Source: Psychroflexus tropicus DSM 15496 (GTDB taxonomy: Bacteria > Bacteroidota > Bacteroidia > Flavobacteriales > Flavobacteriaceae). Taken from it: a DNA stretch of 64,000 nt. The stretch spans positions 190,914 to 254,913 of the forward strand of contig NZ_KB905343.1 in assembly GCF_000378765.1 (NCBI RefSeq). Reading direction: 5' to 3'. The notes beneath the pieces were generated by a model. It made no database searches and was not told the origin of the DNA. It saw only the letters and a program-made list of their open reading frames with translations. The position numbers and the translations under genes were made by a program. Positions 17,083 to 26,714 of this stretch are shown in pieces. Positions within the stretch are counted from its first letter, which is position 1, and each line of letters opens with the position of its first letter.

Positions 17083-18441
17083 ATGCAATTAGGATCCTCT
17101 CACCACGAAGACTTTGATTTTCCAATAGAGAAATTTGAGCTGATGTTGAAAACCAACGAAGTCTTATTTTTTGATGCAGCTGAATTTGAGAATATAATTG
17201 GACACTATATTGATAGTGGACGATTAGCCTTAGCTAAAAAGGCCTTGAAATTGGCTTTAGATCAACATCCAAAATCGGTGAATCTGCTACTTATGAAAGC
17301 TGAACTCTATACTTTCGAAGATAAGTTTGAGAAAGCTATGGATTTGCTGGAGGACCTAAAATCATTAGAACCTAACAACGAAGAGGTTTATATTCTAATG
17401 GCTAATATTTACTCCAAACAGGATCTTCACCTGCAATCTATTGCTATCTTGAAGCAGGCATTGAAAATTGCTGATGACCTTATAGAAATTCATAGCATTA
17501 TGGGTATGGAATATCTATTTCTGGAAGATTTTGAGAATGCAAAAGAAAGCTACATAAAGTGTTTGGAGAACGATGAAAACGATTACACTGCATTATATAA
17601 TATTATTTATTGCTTTGATTTTTTGAATCAAAACGAAGCAGCTGTTCAATTTTTAAAGGGCTTTTTAGACAAACAGCCTTACTGTGAAGTGGCCTGGCAT
17701 CAGCTTGGTAAGCTCTATTTTGAAGCTAAAGATTATGAGAAGGCCTTAGAAGCTTTCGAATATGCGATTATTTCTGATGAGTATTTTATTGGAGCTTATC
17801 TGGAAAAAGGTAAAGTCTTGGAACGACTCAAGAAATATGCTGAAGCTATTGAGTGTTACACGCTAACGCTTCAAATCGATGACCCTACTGCGTTTGCCTA
17901 TTTACGAATAGGTAAATGTTTTCTTAAGCTAAATCAGCCAGAAAAAGCTTTAAAGCATTACAAAAAAGCACTTCATGAAGATCCATTACTGGATAAGGTT
18001 TGGCTTGCCCTTTCAGACTATCACGTTAAGATTAAAGATTATAAAAAGGCATTGTATTATATTAACAAGGCTATCAATATTGACGAAGAAAATGTGCTAT
18101 ACTGGAAGCATTTTGCTATTATAAATCTAGAGCTGGATAACATAAAAGATTCAGCTTTTGGATTCAAGAAAAGTTTAGAATTAGGAAATTACGAATTGGA
18201 AACCTGGATCACTAGGACTGATATTTTAATCGAGCTACAACACTACGAAGATGCAATCCAAACCTTAAATCATGCTGAGGTATTTTTTACAAATACTGCA
18301 GAGTTAGAATATAGGTATGCTGGGATTTACTTTCAGTTAGGAGAAATAGAAAAGTCAAAGCTGCATTTCGATAAAGCTTATGCGCTAGATTCCAATTATA
18401 GATACATCATGCGAGATTTGTTTCCAGATTTTAATTTGTAA
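17083..18441 (+). CDS. Tetratricopeptide repeat protein
   Basis: The 452-residue protein is built of about ten TPR units from residue 40 onward, for example KALKLALDQHPKSVNLLLMK, YEKALEAFEYAIISDEYFIG and PEKALKHYKKALHEDPLLDK. There is no signal peptide or membrane segment, so it is a cytoplasmic scaffold. TPR arrays bind partner proteins; no enzyme domain is present. A similar TPR protein next to a class III aminotransferase and OstA-like gene is, as far as I recall, a conserved flavobacterial neighbourhood. Its partner is unknown. It converges with the methyltransferase gene with 9 nt between stops. Confidence 0.85.
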   Translation: MQLGSSHHEDFDFPIEKFELMLKTNEVLFFDAAEFENIIGHYIDSGRLALAKKALKLALDQHPKSVNLLLMKAELYTFEDKFEKAMDLLEDLKSLEPNNEEVYILMANIYSKQDLHLQSIAILKQALKIADDLIEIHSIMGMEYLFLEDFENAKESYIKCLENDENDYTALYNIIYCFDFLNQNEAAVQFLKGFLDKQPYCEVAWHQLGKLYFEAKDYEKALEAFEYAIISDEYFIGAYLEKGKVLERLKKYAEAIECYTLTLQIDDPTAFAYLRIGKCFLKLNQPEKALKHYKKALHEDPLLDKVWLALSDYHVKIKDYKKALYYINKAINIDEENVLYWKHFAIINLELDNIKDSAFGFKKSLELGNYELETWITRTDILIELQHYEDAIQTLNHAEVFFTNTAELEYRYAGIYFQLGEIEKSKLHFDKAYALDSNYRYIMRDLFPDFNL

Positions 18442-18450
18442 TAGTCACTT

Positions 18451-19119
18451 TCAATTAAATATGATGAGCTTTGGAGAAATGACAAGGTCTTTAAAGTTAA
18501 AGTGATCTGCAATAAATCTTAAAGTTTTTGGGGAACAGAAGAAGACATGCGTTGGGTCATCCTTATACCACCAGTCCTTAAACTCTTCTTCTGATATCCC
18601 ATCTTGAAGTAGACTTGTTTTACAGTAAAGCTTGCCGGAGTCTTTCAAAAGTGATTTTAATAATGAAAATTCTTTACGAGGATAAAAGAAATGTTCCATG
18701 ACCTCACAACAGATGATAAAGTCGTATTTAACCTCTAAAAGATGCAAATCGGGGTGAAAAATTGGGTCATAAAGGGCAATCTGTTTATAGCCATTATTTT
18801 TTAAGACTGCAGAAGCTACAGGACCTGTACCACAACCATAATCTAAGCCACTAGCAAACTTTGGAAATTGGAGTTGTACTGCATTGGTGATAGGCTCCAC
18901 AAATTTTTGATACCTTGAATCCTCTACATCATTATTATGTTTTAAATACCTTGCTTTTTCGGTTTGAAGATCCACATAATTTTTGTTAGATAAGAATACA
19001 GCGTTACAGACTTTACACCTAAAGTAGGTTCTGTTAACATTCGATATAAAGCAAAAATAATCCGCTGCGTTGTTACACAGCGGACAATTTTGTTGTTCTT
19101 CGAATGACATAGGTTGCAT
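18451..19119 (-). CDS. Zinc-ribbon class I SAM-dependent methyltransferase
   Basis: I place the start at the ATG at 19119, which overlaps the stop of the DUF349 gene as TAATG; a longer frame to 19155 would overlap by 37 nt. The N-terminus carries a four-cysteine zinc ribbon (CPLC ... CKVC about 23 residues apart) and the core has the SAM-binding motif LDYGCGTGPVASAVL, followed by FIICCEVMEHF. This layout resembles zinc-ribbon methyltransferases that act on RNA, protein or metabolite substrates (such as the UbiE/Methyltransf_23 group). The substrate is unknown. The overlapping start indicates translational coupling to the DUF349 protein. Confidence 0.8.
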   Translation of the reverse strand: MQPMSFEEQQNCPLCNNAADYFCFISNVNRTYFRCKVCNAVFLSNKNYVDLQTEKARYLKHNNDVEDSRYQKFVEPITNAVQLQFPKFASGLDYGCGTGPVASAVLKNNGYKQIALYDPIFHPDLHLLEVKYDFIICCEVMEHFFYPRKEFSLLKSLLKDSGKLYCKTSLLQDGISEEEFKDWWYKDDPTHVFFCSPKTLRFIADHFNFKDLVISPKLIIFN

Positions 19120-21194
19120 TAAAGTTCTTTTATCTTTTTTAATTTGGTTTTCCACATTTCTAAATCTTCTTTAAGCTTGTCCATGTTTTTATATACGTCA
19201 TTAACTAAAGGATTGTCTCGATCGGCATCTGAAAAAAACTGAAGGTTATTTTCCAATTGCTGAAGCTCAGCTTTGGTCTCATCAATTTTCTTTCTTAAAA
19301 AGGTTTGCTCCTTGTAGATGCGATGCGAATCATCTGCTTCTTCCAAATTTTGAAGTCGGTTTTGATATTTCATCAACTCTGCATCAGTTTTGCTGATATC
19401 GATTTGCTTAAAAATTTGATCTAAAGCTCTATTGAATTTATTTTCTACGTAGCGTTTATTGGCAGGTACTGTTCCAATTTCATTCCATTTACCGATGTAC
19501 GATTTGACCAGTGCTATTGTGCTTTCATCGTTTTCTAGCTTTTCGTCTTTTAATTTTTGAATCAGCTCTCGTTTTTGATTGAAAGCTTTCATCTCTTCGT
19601 TATTCTCATTGTTTTTATTAGCATGGAATCTATCGAAATAATGATTGCAAGCCGCTTTGAATTCCTTCCATACCTTATCCGAATCTTTTCTAGGGACATG
19701 TCCAATTTTTTTCCAGTCGCTTTGAATTTTCTTCATCAAAGGAGTAGCGGTTTTGAAGTCTTCACTATCCTTATGTTCCTGAGCTATTTTAATGAGCTCT
19801 TTCTTTTTTTCGAGGTTCTCGTACTGTTCTGCCTTTAAAGCTTTATAAAAGTCATTTTTATTCTTATTGAAAGCCTTGGTCACTTTCCTGAACGTATTCC
19901 AGGTTTCATCCTGTTTTTGTTTTGGCACACTACCCGCTCTAAAGAACAAATCTCTAAGCTTATTCACATTTTTAATACGCTCTTGAGCGTCTTTATGTTG
20001 AGTAATTTGGGTTTCTGTAAGTTTTTTTATCTGTTCTATGATGTCCAGTTTCACTTTTAGATTTTCTTCCCTCTTCTGGTCTAAAACTTCAAAATGTGCC
20101 TGGCGTTTATCATGGATTTTCTTGGTAGCTTTACTGAATTTATCCCAAATTTCATCTCTAAATTCTTTAGCAACAGGGCCTAATTCTTCCTTCCACATTT
20201 TATGCAATAGTTGTAACTCACGAAATGCTCTGTTAACATCTTCTTCTTGAGACAATTCTTCAGCACGGTTGATGATTTTTAGCTTTTGATCTAGATTGTG
20301 TTTGAAGTCCATGTCTCTAAACTCCCTGTCCAGATGTAAAAAATCATAGAAACGCTCAATATGATGGTGATAATTATTCCACACGGTGTTATAGTCATTT
20401 CTTGGTACAGGTCCGGCATTCTTCCATCGTTCTTGAAGTTCCTTAAACTGATTGAAACTAGTATTCATACTTTCCCCAGACCCAATCATATTTTTCAATT
20501 CTTCTATAATACCTAGTCTGGTTTTTAGATTTGCATTCAGGTTCTTTTTTAGCTGAGCGTAATATTGATCCCTTTTTTCTCTGTAATTAAAATAGATAGT
20601 ATTAAAATTCTTTTTTACAGGGGAAGAGTAATGAAAGTCGATAATATTCCCTCCGTCTGCAATAAACTCTTCTTTCTTTTCCTCAATAATGTCATTGAAT
20701 TTTTTATCAAATTCTATCTTGATATTATTGACATGGTCTTTAATGGATTGAACCTTTTCTTTTTTGACTAGGCTCTCAAGCTCTATCACGAGCTCGTCAA
20801 GAGACATAGCGTGATAATCTTTCATCTCTATATCATGCCTCCTGGCAACATCCTGGTCTTCACCATCTTCAGCATTGGCATCTTCTACATCTTGATCTTT
20901 TTTATCTTCAGTATCAGTATCAGTATCAGTCTCTGCTTCTGTGTCATCTTGCTCATCTTCATCGTTAGCAGTACCTAAGACTTCACCTTCATCATCTTTA
21001 GCTTTTCCTTCATTACTAGGCTCAACCTCATTTTTCCTCACCACATCATTACTGGTGTGGTTTTCCTCTTCTTTCTTTTCCTGAGAGTCATCTGAATTAT
21101 GATCATTCTGAGAAGAAGTTAAACTAGCGGAGTCTTGATTTGATTCTGAGCTATTTTCCTCGTTAATATCCTTTGGATCTTTGTGTTCTGACAT
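19119..21194 (-). CDS. DUF349 repeat protein with acidic N-terminal tail
   Basis: The first about 120 residues are very acidic and low in complexity (Glu, Asp, Ser, Asn; a TDTDTDTEDK stretch is encoded by a short hexanucleotide repeat). The rest, to residue 691, consists of roughly six DUF349 helical units with the repeating pattern LxxxWKxxGxVPRxxxxxVWxxF, ending in a coiled coil. DUF349 proteins are soluble helical scaffolds; some have been linked to RNA binding or stress. I choose ATG at 21194; the TTG 9 nt upstream is less likely. It is the first gene of a two-gene operon with the zinc-ribbon methyltransferase. Confidence 0.88.
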   Translation of the reverse strand: MSEHKDPKDINEENSSESNQDSASLTSSQNDHNSDDSQEKKEEENHTSNDVVRKNEVEPSNEGKAKDDEGEVLGTANDEDEQDDTEAETDTDTDTEDKKDQDVEDANAEDGEDQDVARRHDIEMKDYHAMSLDELVIELESLVKKEKVQSIKDHVNNIKIEFDKKFNDIIEEKKEEFIADGGNIIDFHYSSPVKKNFNTIYFNYREKRDQYYAQLKKNLNANLKTRLGIIEELKNMIGSGESMNTSFNQFKELQERWKNAGPVPRNDYNTVWNNYHHHIERFYDFLHLDREFRDMDFKHNLDQKLKIINRAEELSQEEDVNRAFRELQLLHKMWKEELGPVAKEFRDEIWDKFSKATKKIHDKRQAHFEVLDQKREENLKVKLDIIEQIKKLTETQITQHKDAQERIKNVNKLRDLFFRAGSVPKQKQDETWNTFRKVTKAFNKNKNDFYKALKAEQYENLEKKKELIKIAQEHKDSEDFKTATPLMKKIQSDWKKIGHVPRKDSDKVWKEFKAACNHYFDRFHANKNNENNEEMKAFNQKRELIQKLKDEKLENDESTIALVKSYIGKWNEIGTVPANKRYVENKFNRALDQIFKQIDISKTDAELMKYQNRLQNLEEADDSHRIYKEQTFLRKKIDETKAELQQLENNLQFFSDADRDNPLVNDVYKNMDKLKEDLEMWKTKLKKIKEL

Positions 21195-21374
21195 TTCTTT
21201 CAATGTTAAGGTTCGTAAATTCGTTGAAATATAACAACTCCCTAACTACCTCACAAAAAATTATTCAATTTCCTAAGTATACCCGAATAAAAGCGTTAAC
21301 TCAACTTTAACTGCAGCCAATTAAACTCAATTGATATTAGTAGGTCAAAGTGATGAACTAAAAAAATATACGAC

Positions 21375-23858
21375 GTGTTTAAAAAGATATTGATTTTGCT
21401 TGTGTTGGTTCCAGTTTTTGGATTTACTCAGCAGTACGAATTAACAGGGAAAGTAGTAGATGCAAGTCAGGATTTTCCTCTGGAATATGCCTCAATAGCA
21501 GCCAAAAGTATAGAAGATGGCAGTGTTGTAAACGGGGGAGTCACCAATAGAGAAGGGGTTTTCTCCATAAAACTTGCTCCTGGGACTTATAATCTCGAAA
21601 TAGAATACATATCTTTTGAAGTCAAAAAATTCAGCAATTTCACCATAGATAAAGATACAAATTTAGGTACGATAAGACTTGGCGCCAAAGCTGGAGAACT
21701 CGATGAAGTTACCGTTGTTGCTGAAACTACTGAGGTTGAGGTCAGACTTGATAAAAAGATTTATAATGTAGGAAAAGATTTAACTACCGCAGGCGGAACT
21801 GTAAGTGATGCTCTAGGCAATGTCCCCTCGGTAACTGTCGATATCGACGGAGCCATCAGTCTGCGGGGGAATGAAAATGTACGAATTTTGATTAACGGGA
21901 AACCCTCTTCCATTGCAGGTTTTGGAGATCAGGAAGTATTCCAACAATTGCCAGCAGAAGCTATCGAATCTGTAGAGGTGATAACCAGCCCCTCGGCCAG
22001 ATACGATGCCGAAGGGACGGCAGGTATTATCAATATCATTTTAAAACGAGAAAAAACTCTGGGCGTCAATGGTTCTTTTAGAGGAACTCTAGGAGATCCT
22101 AAAAATACCGGAGCCTTCGCCGATTTGAATTTAAGAACCGAAAACTTTAATATTTTTACCAGTCTAGGTTATACTGATCGAACCCGACCTGGTAATGCTT
22201 TTTCAGATGTTGAATATTTAAATCCTACTGATAAATTTAGGAGAGTTATTGAAGATCGAGAGTATGATAGAAATGGTCAAAACTATAACCTCAATGCTGG
22301 GGTAGAATATTTTATTGATGATATGTCTTCTGTAACTGCTAGCTTCTTTGGACGTTTAGGTGATGATCGAGATGTGACTTCTAATGCGAATGATAGATTT
22401 GTTTTAGATTCCACAAATACAGTAGTTTTTGATAGTAACACTTTGAGAATTGAAGATGAACTTGAAGAAGATGAGCGCTTTCAATACGCATTAAATTATG
22501 AAAAGCGATTTGATAAAGAAAACAGAGACCATAAGCTAACCGCAGATTTACAGTATTCTAAAAGCGATGAAACAAAAACAGCTATTATCAATGAAGACCA
22601 ATTAACACCAGTAGATTCGGTAGTTGCTTTTCAAGATGTACTAGAAACTGAGTTTGAAGAAAGTTTTTTAATTCAAGCGGATTATGTTCGACCAATGGGT
22701 GATGCTCAATTTGAAGCAGGTTTCAGAGGAGACTATTCAGATCAAAGTCAAAGATTTTTGGTTGAAAGTTTAAACACAATCGATGGAACTATAGGGCCAG
22801 ATGCAGACATATCTAGTGATTTTGATTTCCAACAAAATATAACAGCAGTTTATGCACAATATGGTGATAAAATAGGAGAATTTTCTTACCTGTTAGGGTT
22901 AAGGTATGAGCAAACTCAGCTTATAGGCACCACCACACCATTATTTCCAGATGACGTTTCATCTCCAGAATTTTTAGATGTTCTTGATTTTGATAAAAAT
23001 TTTGGTGGTTTTTTCCCCACAGTAAATATAGTTTACGAATTGGGTGAAGATGAAAATATTACATTGGGTTACAATAGAAGAATCAATAGACCCAGAAGTT
23101 GGTTCCTTAATCCATTTCCTTCTCAATCCAGTAGGGTGAATGTATTTCAGGGGAATCCAGATCTAGATCCATCATTTGCTAGTGCATTTGATCTAGGTTA
23201 TTTAAAACGCTGGGAAAAGCTGACGTTAACCAGTTCTGTTTATTATCAAAGAGAAACGGATGCTTTTGAAAGAATCCAAAGAAACTCAGGAAGATTTACA
23301 GAAGGTGATAGCATCCAAATTAACGAAAATATACCTATCAACTTGGCTACAGAAGAACGATATGGAGGAGAAGTTGGTGTGCTTTATAATCCTGCCAAGT
23401 GGCTGAGAACCAATTTAAGTTTCAATTATTTTAGGTTTGAAAGCGAAGGTGAATTTGAAGGAGAAGAGTATGGCGCCACCAATGAAAGTTTTTTCGGTAG
23501 ATTCAGTTCGAATATCATTTTACCATGGAAAATTCAATGGCAGACCAATGCTTTTTACAGAGGGCCAAGAGAGAATGCTCAAACAAAAACCGATCCTATT
23601 GCATCTGTAGATATGGGATTTAGTAAAGATTTTTTAAAAGATGACAACTTAACGCTGTCCTTAAATGTAAGAGATCTATTTAATTCAAGAAGAAGAGATC
23701 AATTTACTGTTGCTCCCACGTTTATTGAAGACAGTTCATTTCAATGGAGAGTTAGACAGGTGACGGCAACTTTGGTTTATAGATTTAATCAGCAAAAACG
23801 AGATCAACGACGTGGAGGTGATGAAGATTATGATGAGGGAGACTTTGGGGGATCTTGA
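21375..23858 (+). CDS. TonB-dependent receptor-like outer-membrane beta-barrel protein
   Basis: An 827-residue outer-membrane protein starting at GTG, with a signal peptide (ILILLVLVPVFGFTQQ). Residues about 20-105 form a carboxypeptidase-like regulatory (CNA_B-type) domain (LTGKVVDASQDFPLEYASIA). A plug domain follows (SDALGNVPSVTVDIDGAISL, then IESVEVITSPSARYDAEG), and a large beta barrel ends in VTATLVYRFNQQ plus a charged tail. This matches the OMP_b-brl_3 type of TonB-linked receptor. No SusD partner is adjacent, so a glycan-uptake role is not supported. The ligand is unknown. A strong terminator follows. Confidence 0.85.
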   Translation: MFKKILILLVLVPVFGFTQQYELTGKVVDASQDFPLEYASIAAKSIEDGSVVNGGVTNREGVFSIKLAPGTYNLEIEYISFEVKKFSNFTIDKDTNLGTIRLGAKAGELDEVTVVAETTEVEVRLDKKIYNVGKDLTTAGGTVSDALGNVPSVTVDIDGAISLRGNENVRILINGKPSSIAGFGDQEVFQQLPAEAIESVEVITSPSARYDAEGTAGIINIILKREKTLGVNGSFRGTLGDPKNTGAFADLNLRTENFNIFTSLGYTDRTRPGNAFSDVEYLNPTDKFRRVIEDREYDRNGQNYNLNAGVEYFIDDMSSVTASFFGRLGDDRDVTSNANDRFVLDSTNTVVFDSNTLRIEDELEEDERFQYALNYEKRFDKENRDHKLTADLQYSKSDETKTAIINEDQLTPVDSVVAFQDVLETEFEESFLIQADYVRPMGDAQFEAGFRGDYSDQSQRFLVESLNTIDGTIGPDADISSDFDFQQNITAVYAQYGDKIGEFSYLLGLRYEQTQLIGTTTPLFPDDVSSPEFLDVLDFDKNFGGFFPTVNIVYELGEDENITLGYNRRINRPRSWFLNPFPSQSSRVNVFQGNPDLDPSFASAFDLGYLKRWEKLTLTSSVYYQRETDAFERIQRNSGRFTEGDSIQINENIPINLATEERYGGEVGVLYNPAKWLRTNLSFNYFRFESEGEFEGEEYGATNESFFGRFSSNIILPWKIQWQTNAFYRGPRENAQTKTDPIASVDMGFSKDFLKDDNLTLSLNVRDLFNSRRRDQFTVAPTFIEDSSFQWRVRQVTATLVYRFNQQKRDQRRGGDEDYDEGDFGGS

Positions 23859-23874
23859 TTTATTCATATTAAAC

Positions 23875-23907
23875 AAAAAAGCAGAATCCTAAGATTCTGC
23901 TTTTTTT
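23875..23907. terminator. Intrinsic terminator after the TonB-receptor-like gene
   Basis: GCAGAATC pairs with GATTCTGC around CTAA, flanked by A6 and T7, between the convergent barrel gene and the small membrane-protein gene, so it may serve both strands. Confidence 0.85.
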
Positions 23908-23930
23908 ATATCGATAAAACTAATTTATTA

Positions 23931-24098
23931 TTAGTCGTCTTTCTTCTTTTTACTTTCTTTTATTTCCTTTAAACGTTCAATCAAAGAACCTCCTATCCAG
24001 TATGGAATAATCGCCGTGAGAAAAATCAATAACCAAAAGCCTATGGTTAAAATGGTTAAAAAAAGTAAGAACCCTAAATATTGATCAAATTCGAACAT
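23931..24098 (-). CDS. Small membrane protein of 55 residues
   Basis: On the minus strand an ATG at 24098 opens a 55-codon frame that begins MFEFDQYLGFLLFLTILTIG, contains a long hydrophobic stretch ending AIIPYWIGGSL, and closes with a highly charged tail (ERLKEIKESKKKKDD). That is the profile of a small single- or double-span inner-membrane protein with a cytoplasmic basic tail. I do not recognise a family. It fills most of the gap between two well-defined genes, and its coding character (hydrophobic block plus charged tail) supports it being real. Confidence 0.55.
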   Translation of the reverse strand: MFEFDQYLGFLLFLTILTIGFWLLIFLTAIIPYWIGGSLIERLKEIKESKKKKDD

Positions 24099-24210
24099 CA
24101 GAATAAATTTTGTTTATGCAAAGATAAATAAAGAATGAAATACATTCTATAAATCCGTAAAATAATTCTTTAGAAATTCAACTCATAACAAGAATAAAGC
24201 ATATAATTCT

Positions 24211-24218
24211 TAAATTTG
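24211..24218 (+). promoter_or_regulatory. -7 element TAAATTTG before fumC
   Basis: TAAATTTG matches TAnnTTTG and ends 19 nt before the fumC ATG. A -33 TTG at the usual distance is not evident. Confidence 0.45.
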
Positions 24219-24237
24219 GGAAACTAAAATTTACGAC

Positions 24238-25629
24238 ATGTCTTATAGAATAGAAAAAGATACCATAGGAGACGTTAAAGTCCCTTCAGATAAACTTTGG
24301 GCGGCTCAAACTGAACGATCCAGAAATAATTTTAAAATTGGCCCACAGGGTTCAATGCCTTTGGAAATCATACATGGCTTTGCTTACCTGAAGAAAGCGG
24401 CAGCCTATACCAACGCAGAATTAGGGGTGTTGGAAGAAGAAAAGCGTGACTTAATTGCTCAGGTATGTGATGAAATACTGGAAGGTAAGCACGACGATCA
24501 ATTTCCGTTAGTGATCTGGCAAACCGGCTCAGGTACACAGAGTAATATGAACGTCAATGAAGTTATTTCAAATCGGGTTCATCAATTGCAGGGGCATGAA
24601 TTAGGTAAAGGTGAAAAGTTTGTAGCACCTAACGACGATGTCAATAAATCCCAATCTTCTAACGATACCTTTCCTACGGGAATGCATATCGCGATATATA
24701 AAAAAATAGTAGAAGTGACCATTCCAGGTGTTGAACAATTAAGAGACCAACTACAACATAAAGCAGACGCTTTTAAAGAAGTTGTCAAAATTGGTCGAAC
24801 TCACTTTATGGATGCCACACCTTTAACTCTGGGTCAGGAATTTGGGGGTTATGTGTCTCAACTCAATCACGGTTTAAAAGCCTTAGAAAACACACTACCT
24901 CATCTTCAGGAACTGGCCTTAGGAGGTACTGCAGTAGGAACCGGGCTTAACACGCCTAAAGGCTATGCCGATAAAGTGGCTCAATACATTGCAGAATTTA
25001 CAAAACTCCCCTTTGTGTCTGCAGAAAATAAATTTGAGGCACTAGCCGCTCATGACGCCTTAGTAGAAACGCATGGAGCTCTAAAACAATTGGCGGTCTC
25101 TCTCAATAAAATAGGTAACGATATCCGGATGTTGTCTTCCGGACCAAGAAGTGGTATAGGTGAAATCACTATACCTGCCAATGAGCCTGGTTCTTCCATA
25201 ATGCCAGGGAAGGTGAACCCCACCCAGTGTGAAGCCTTAACTATGGTTTGTGCTCAGGTCATGGGAAATGATGTGGCTGTTGGAGTAGGAGGTATGCAGG
25301 GTCAATTTGAACTGAACGTCTTTAAACCAGTGATGGCAGCCAACCTGTTGCAATCAGCACAGTTGATTGGTGATGCCTGCGTATCTTTTGATGAAAATTG
25401 TGCAGCTGGTATCGAACCTAATCAAGAACGAATTGATGAGCTCTTAAGAAATTCATTGATGCTAGTTACTGCTTTGAATACAAAAATAGGCTATTATAAG
25501 GCAGCAGAAATAGCAAATACTGCTCACAAAAACGGTACAACCTTGAGAGAAGAAGCTGTTAATCTAGGCTATACTACCGAAGAAGAATTCGATAAGTGGG
25601 TAAGACCGGAGGATATGACTAACTCTTAA
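24238..25629 (+). CDS. fumC: Class II fumarate hydratase
   Basis: FumC interconverts fumarate and L-malate in the TCA cycle without an iron-sulfur cluster. The 463-residue sequence carries the superfamily signature [15 protein letters not shown], the substrate-binding [19 protein letters not shown] and the segment [17 protein letters not shown]. Length is that of the homotetrameric class II enzyme. The gene stands alone between its promoter and a terminator. Confidence 0.96.
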   Translation: MSYRIEKDTIGDVKVPSDKLWAAQTERSRNNFKIGPQGSMPLEIIHGFAYLKKAAAYTNAELGVLEEEKRDLIAQVCDEILEGKHDDQFPLVIWQTGSGTQSNMNVNEVISNRVHQLQGHELGKGEKFVAPNDDVNKSQSSNDTFPTGMHIAIYKKIVEVTIPGVEQLRDQLQHKADAFKEVVKIGRTHFMDATPLTLGQEFGGYVSQLNHGLKALENTLPHLQELALGGTAVGTGLNTPKGYADKVAQYIAEFTKLPFVSAENKFEALAAHDALVETHGALKQLAVSLNKIGNDIRMLSSGPRSGIGEITIPANEPGSSIMPGKVNPTQCEALTMVCAQVMGNDVAVGVGGMQGQFELNVFKPVMAANLLQSAQLIGDACVSFDENCAAGIEPNQERIDELLRNSLMLVTALNTKIGYYKAAEIANTAHKNGTTLREEAVNLGYTTEEEFDKWVRPEDMTNS

Positions 25630-25649
25630 TTGAAAGACCAAGAATTTGT

Positions 25650-25685
25650 AAAAAGTGGATTGGAGTATTTCAATCCACTTTTTTT
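25650..25685. terminator. Bidirectional intrinsic terminator (fumC / PCIF1-like gene)
   Basis: AAAAAGTGGATTG pairs with CAATCCACTTTTT around GAGTATTT; it overlaps the last bases of the opposing gene. Confidence 0.85.
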
Positions 25686-26664
25686 ATTTGGAATAGCCGT
25701 CAAGAATGGCTTTTGCAGAAAATCCCTCGAATTGACCATAGCGGTGAATACAAACATTTACAGGTAAAGGTTTTAGTACACCTTCCAAACCTTCATAATA
25801 ATGAGTATCTTTTTTAAGTGTTACAGTTTCATCAGGTTGATTCGCTGGAGTATGGCTCTCAGGAATAATTAACAGAAAACTCAACTCTTTATAGGTTTCA
25901 AGCCAAGTTTCGAGAATATGGTCTACTTTAGTCATAATCTCAGTCGTAAATGGAGGGTCTAGGCACCAGTGCCCTGGATTCTCAGGCATTTCTAGGTTGA
26001 AAAAACTACCTCCGCTGCCAAAGATTTTATCGGTATCTTTAAATAAACTGTAGAATTGAGCTTGGGGTTTCCCTAAAACTCTCGCGTTAAACGGTGAAGC
26101 AAAGCCTTCATTTCGAATCCCCCAGTCATAAAACATATCGTAAACCCTTTGAGGAGGTCCTATGTGCCTGGTTTCTGCATAGATAGATGCATATCGCAAT
26201 GCAGATCTTAAAATCGCATTAAAGGCTTCAGTCTTATCTGATTTTTTTTGAACAAAATGAAAAGCTTTGTCTATATATTGGTTGCGATGTAGTTTAAATT
26301 CTCCAATGCCAAAAGAAGTGGCGTCTATTTGACCCTCATCAGGAATGTCAATCGTTCTGTAATAAGACTTGGCAGCCTCTTCTATCATCTTTAGAATTTC
26401 TTGCGCTTCAGAGTCACTCAACTCTATAGAAGAATACGTAAATCCATTTTTAACTGCCTCTAAATCGACCTTAAGAAATAAATCCTGACCGTTGCACTTT
26501 TCACTAGGTTGCAAGTTCATCAATGTATTTTCTAAACCAGCCTTGATTTGAGATGGATTCCCTTTAGCGGATAATTTCTGGGATACATTTTTCAAAATCT
26601 CTTGACTTAATTTCCAATTTTGATATTCCTGTTTGACTTCTGAATTTATTTTTATGATATTCAT
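25684..26664 (-). CDS. PCIF1-like N6-adenosine methyltransferase (bacterial member)
   Basis: This 326-residue protein resembles the catalytic region of PCIF1, the eukaryotic enzyme that writes N6-methyl on the 2'-O-methyladenosine next to the mRNA cap. From memory of PCIF1, matching landmarks occur in the same order: FASPFN (188-193; FASPLN in PCIF1), a DTDKIFGSGGSF stretch (210-221; DTDGYFGSRG), the catalytic DPPF (236-239; NPPF), FLLIIPES (263-270; FIVFIPEW) and THYYEG (287-292; MHYKA). DPPF fits the (D/N/S)PP(Y/F/W) motif of amino-methyltransferases. The eukaryotic WW domain is absent; residues 1-120 are a helical region without a match I know. It is third in an operon with prfB and an ArsC/Spx-like gene. 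The substrate (RNA, DNA or nucleotide) is unknown. Confidence 0.78.
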   Translation of the reverse strand: MNIIKINSEVKQEYQNWKLSQEILKNVSQKLSAKGNPSQIKAGLENTLMNLQPSEKCNGQDLFLKVDLEAVKNGFTYSSIELSDSEAQEILKMIEEAAKSYYRTIDIPDEGQIDATSFGIGEFKLHRNQYIDKAFHFVQKKSDKTEAFNAILRSALRYASIYAETRHIGPPQRVYDMFYDWGIRNEGFASPFNARVLGKPQAQFYSLFKDTDKIFGSGGSFFNLEMPENPGHWCLDPPFTTEIMTKVDHILETWLETYKELSFLLIIPESHTPANQPDETVTLKKDTHYYEGLEGVLKPLPVNVCIHRYGQFEGFSAKAILDGYSK

Positions 26665-26714
26665 GCTTTGGGTTTAAATGCTAAACTTTTAACTCCTAAA
26701 AAATCGGATATAAT

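Noticed and set aside
19120-19155. Longer start of the zinc-ribbon methyltransferase at 19155
   Set aside because: It would overlap the DUF349 gene by 37 nt; the ATG at 19119 with a TAATG junction is the usual coupling arrangement.
20910-20932. Short AGTATC repeat in the DUF349 gene
   Set aside because: Only three to four hexamers, encoding the Thr-Asp run of a low-complexity acidic tail; too short to call a functional repeat.
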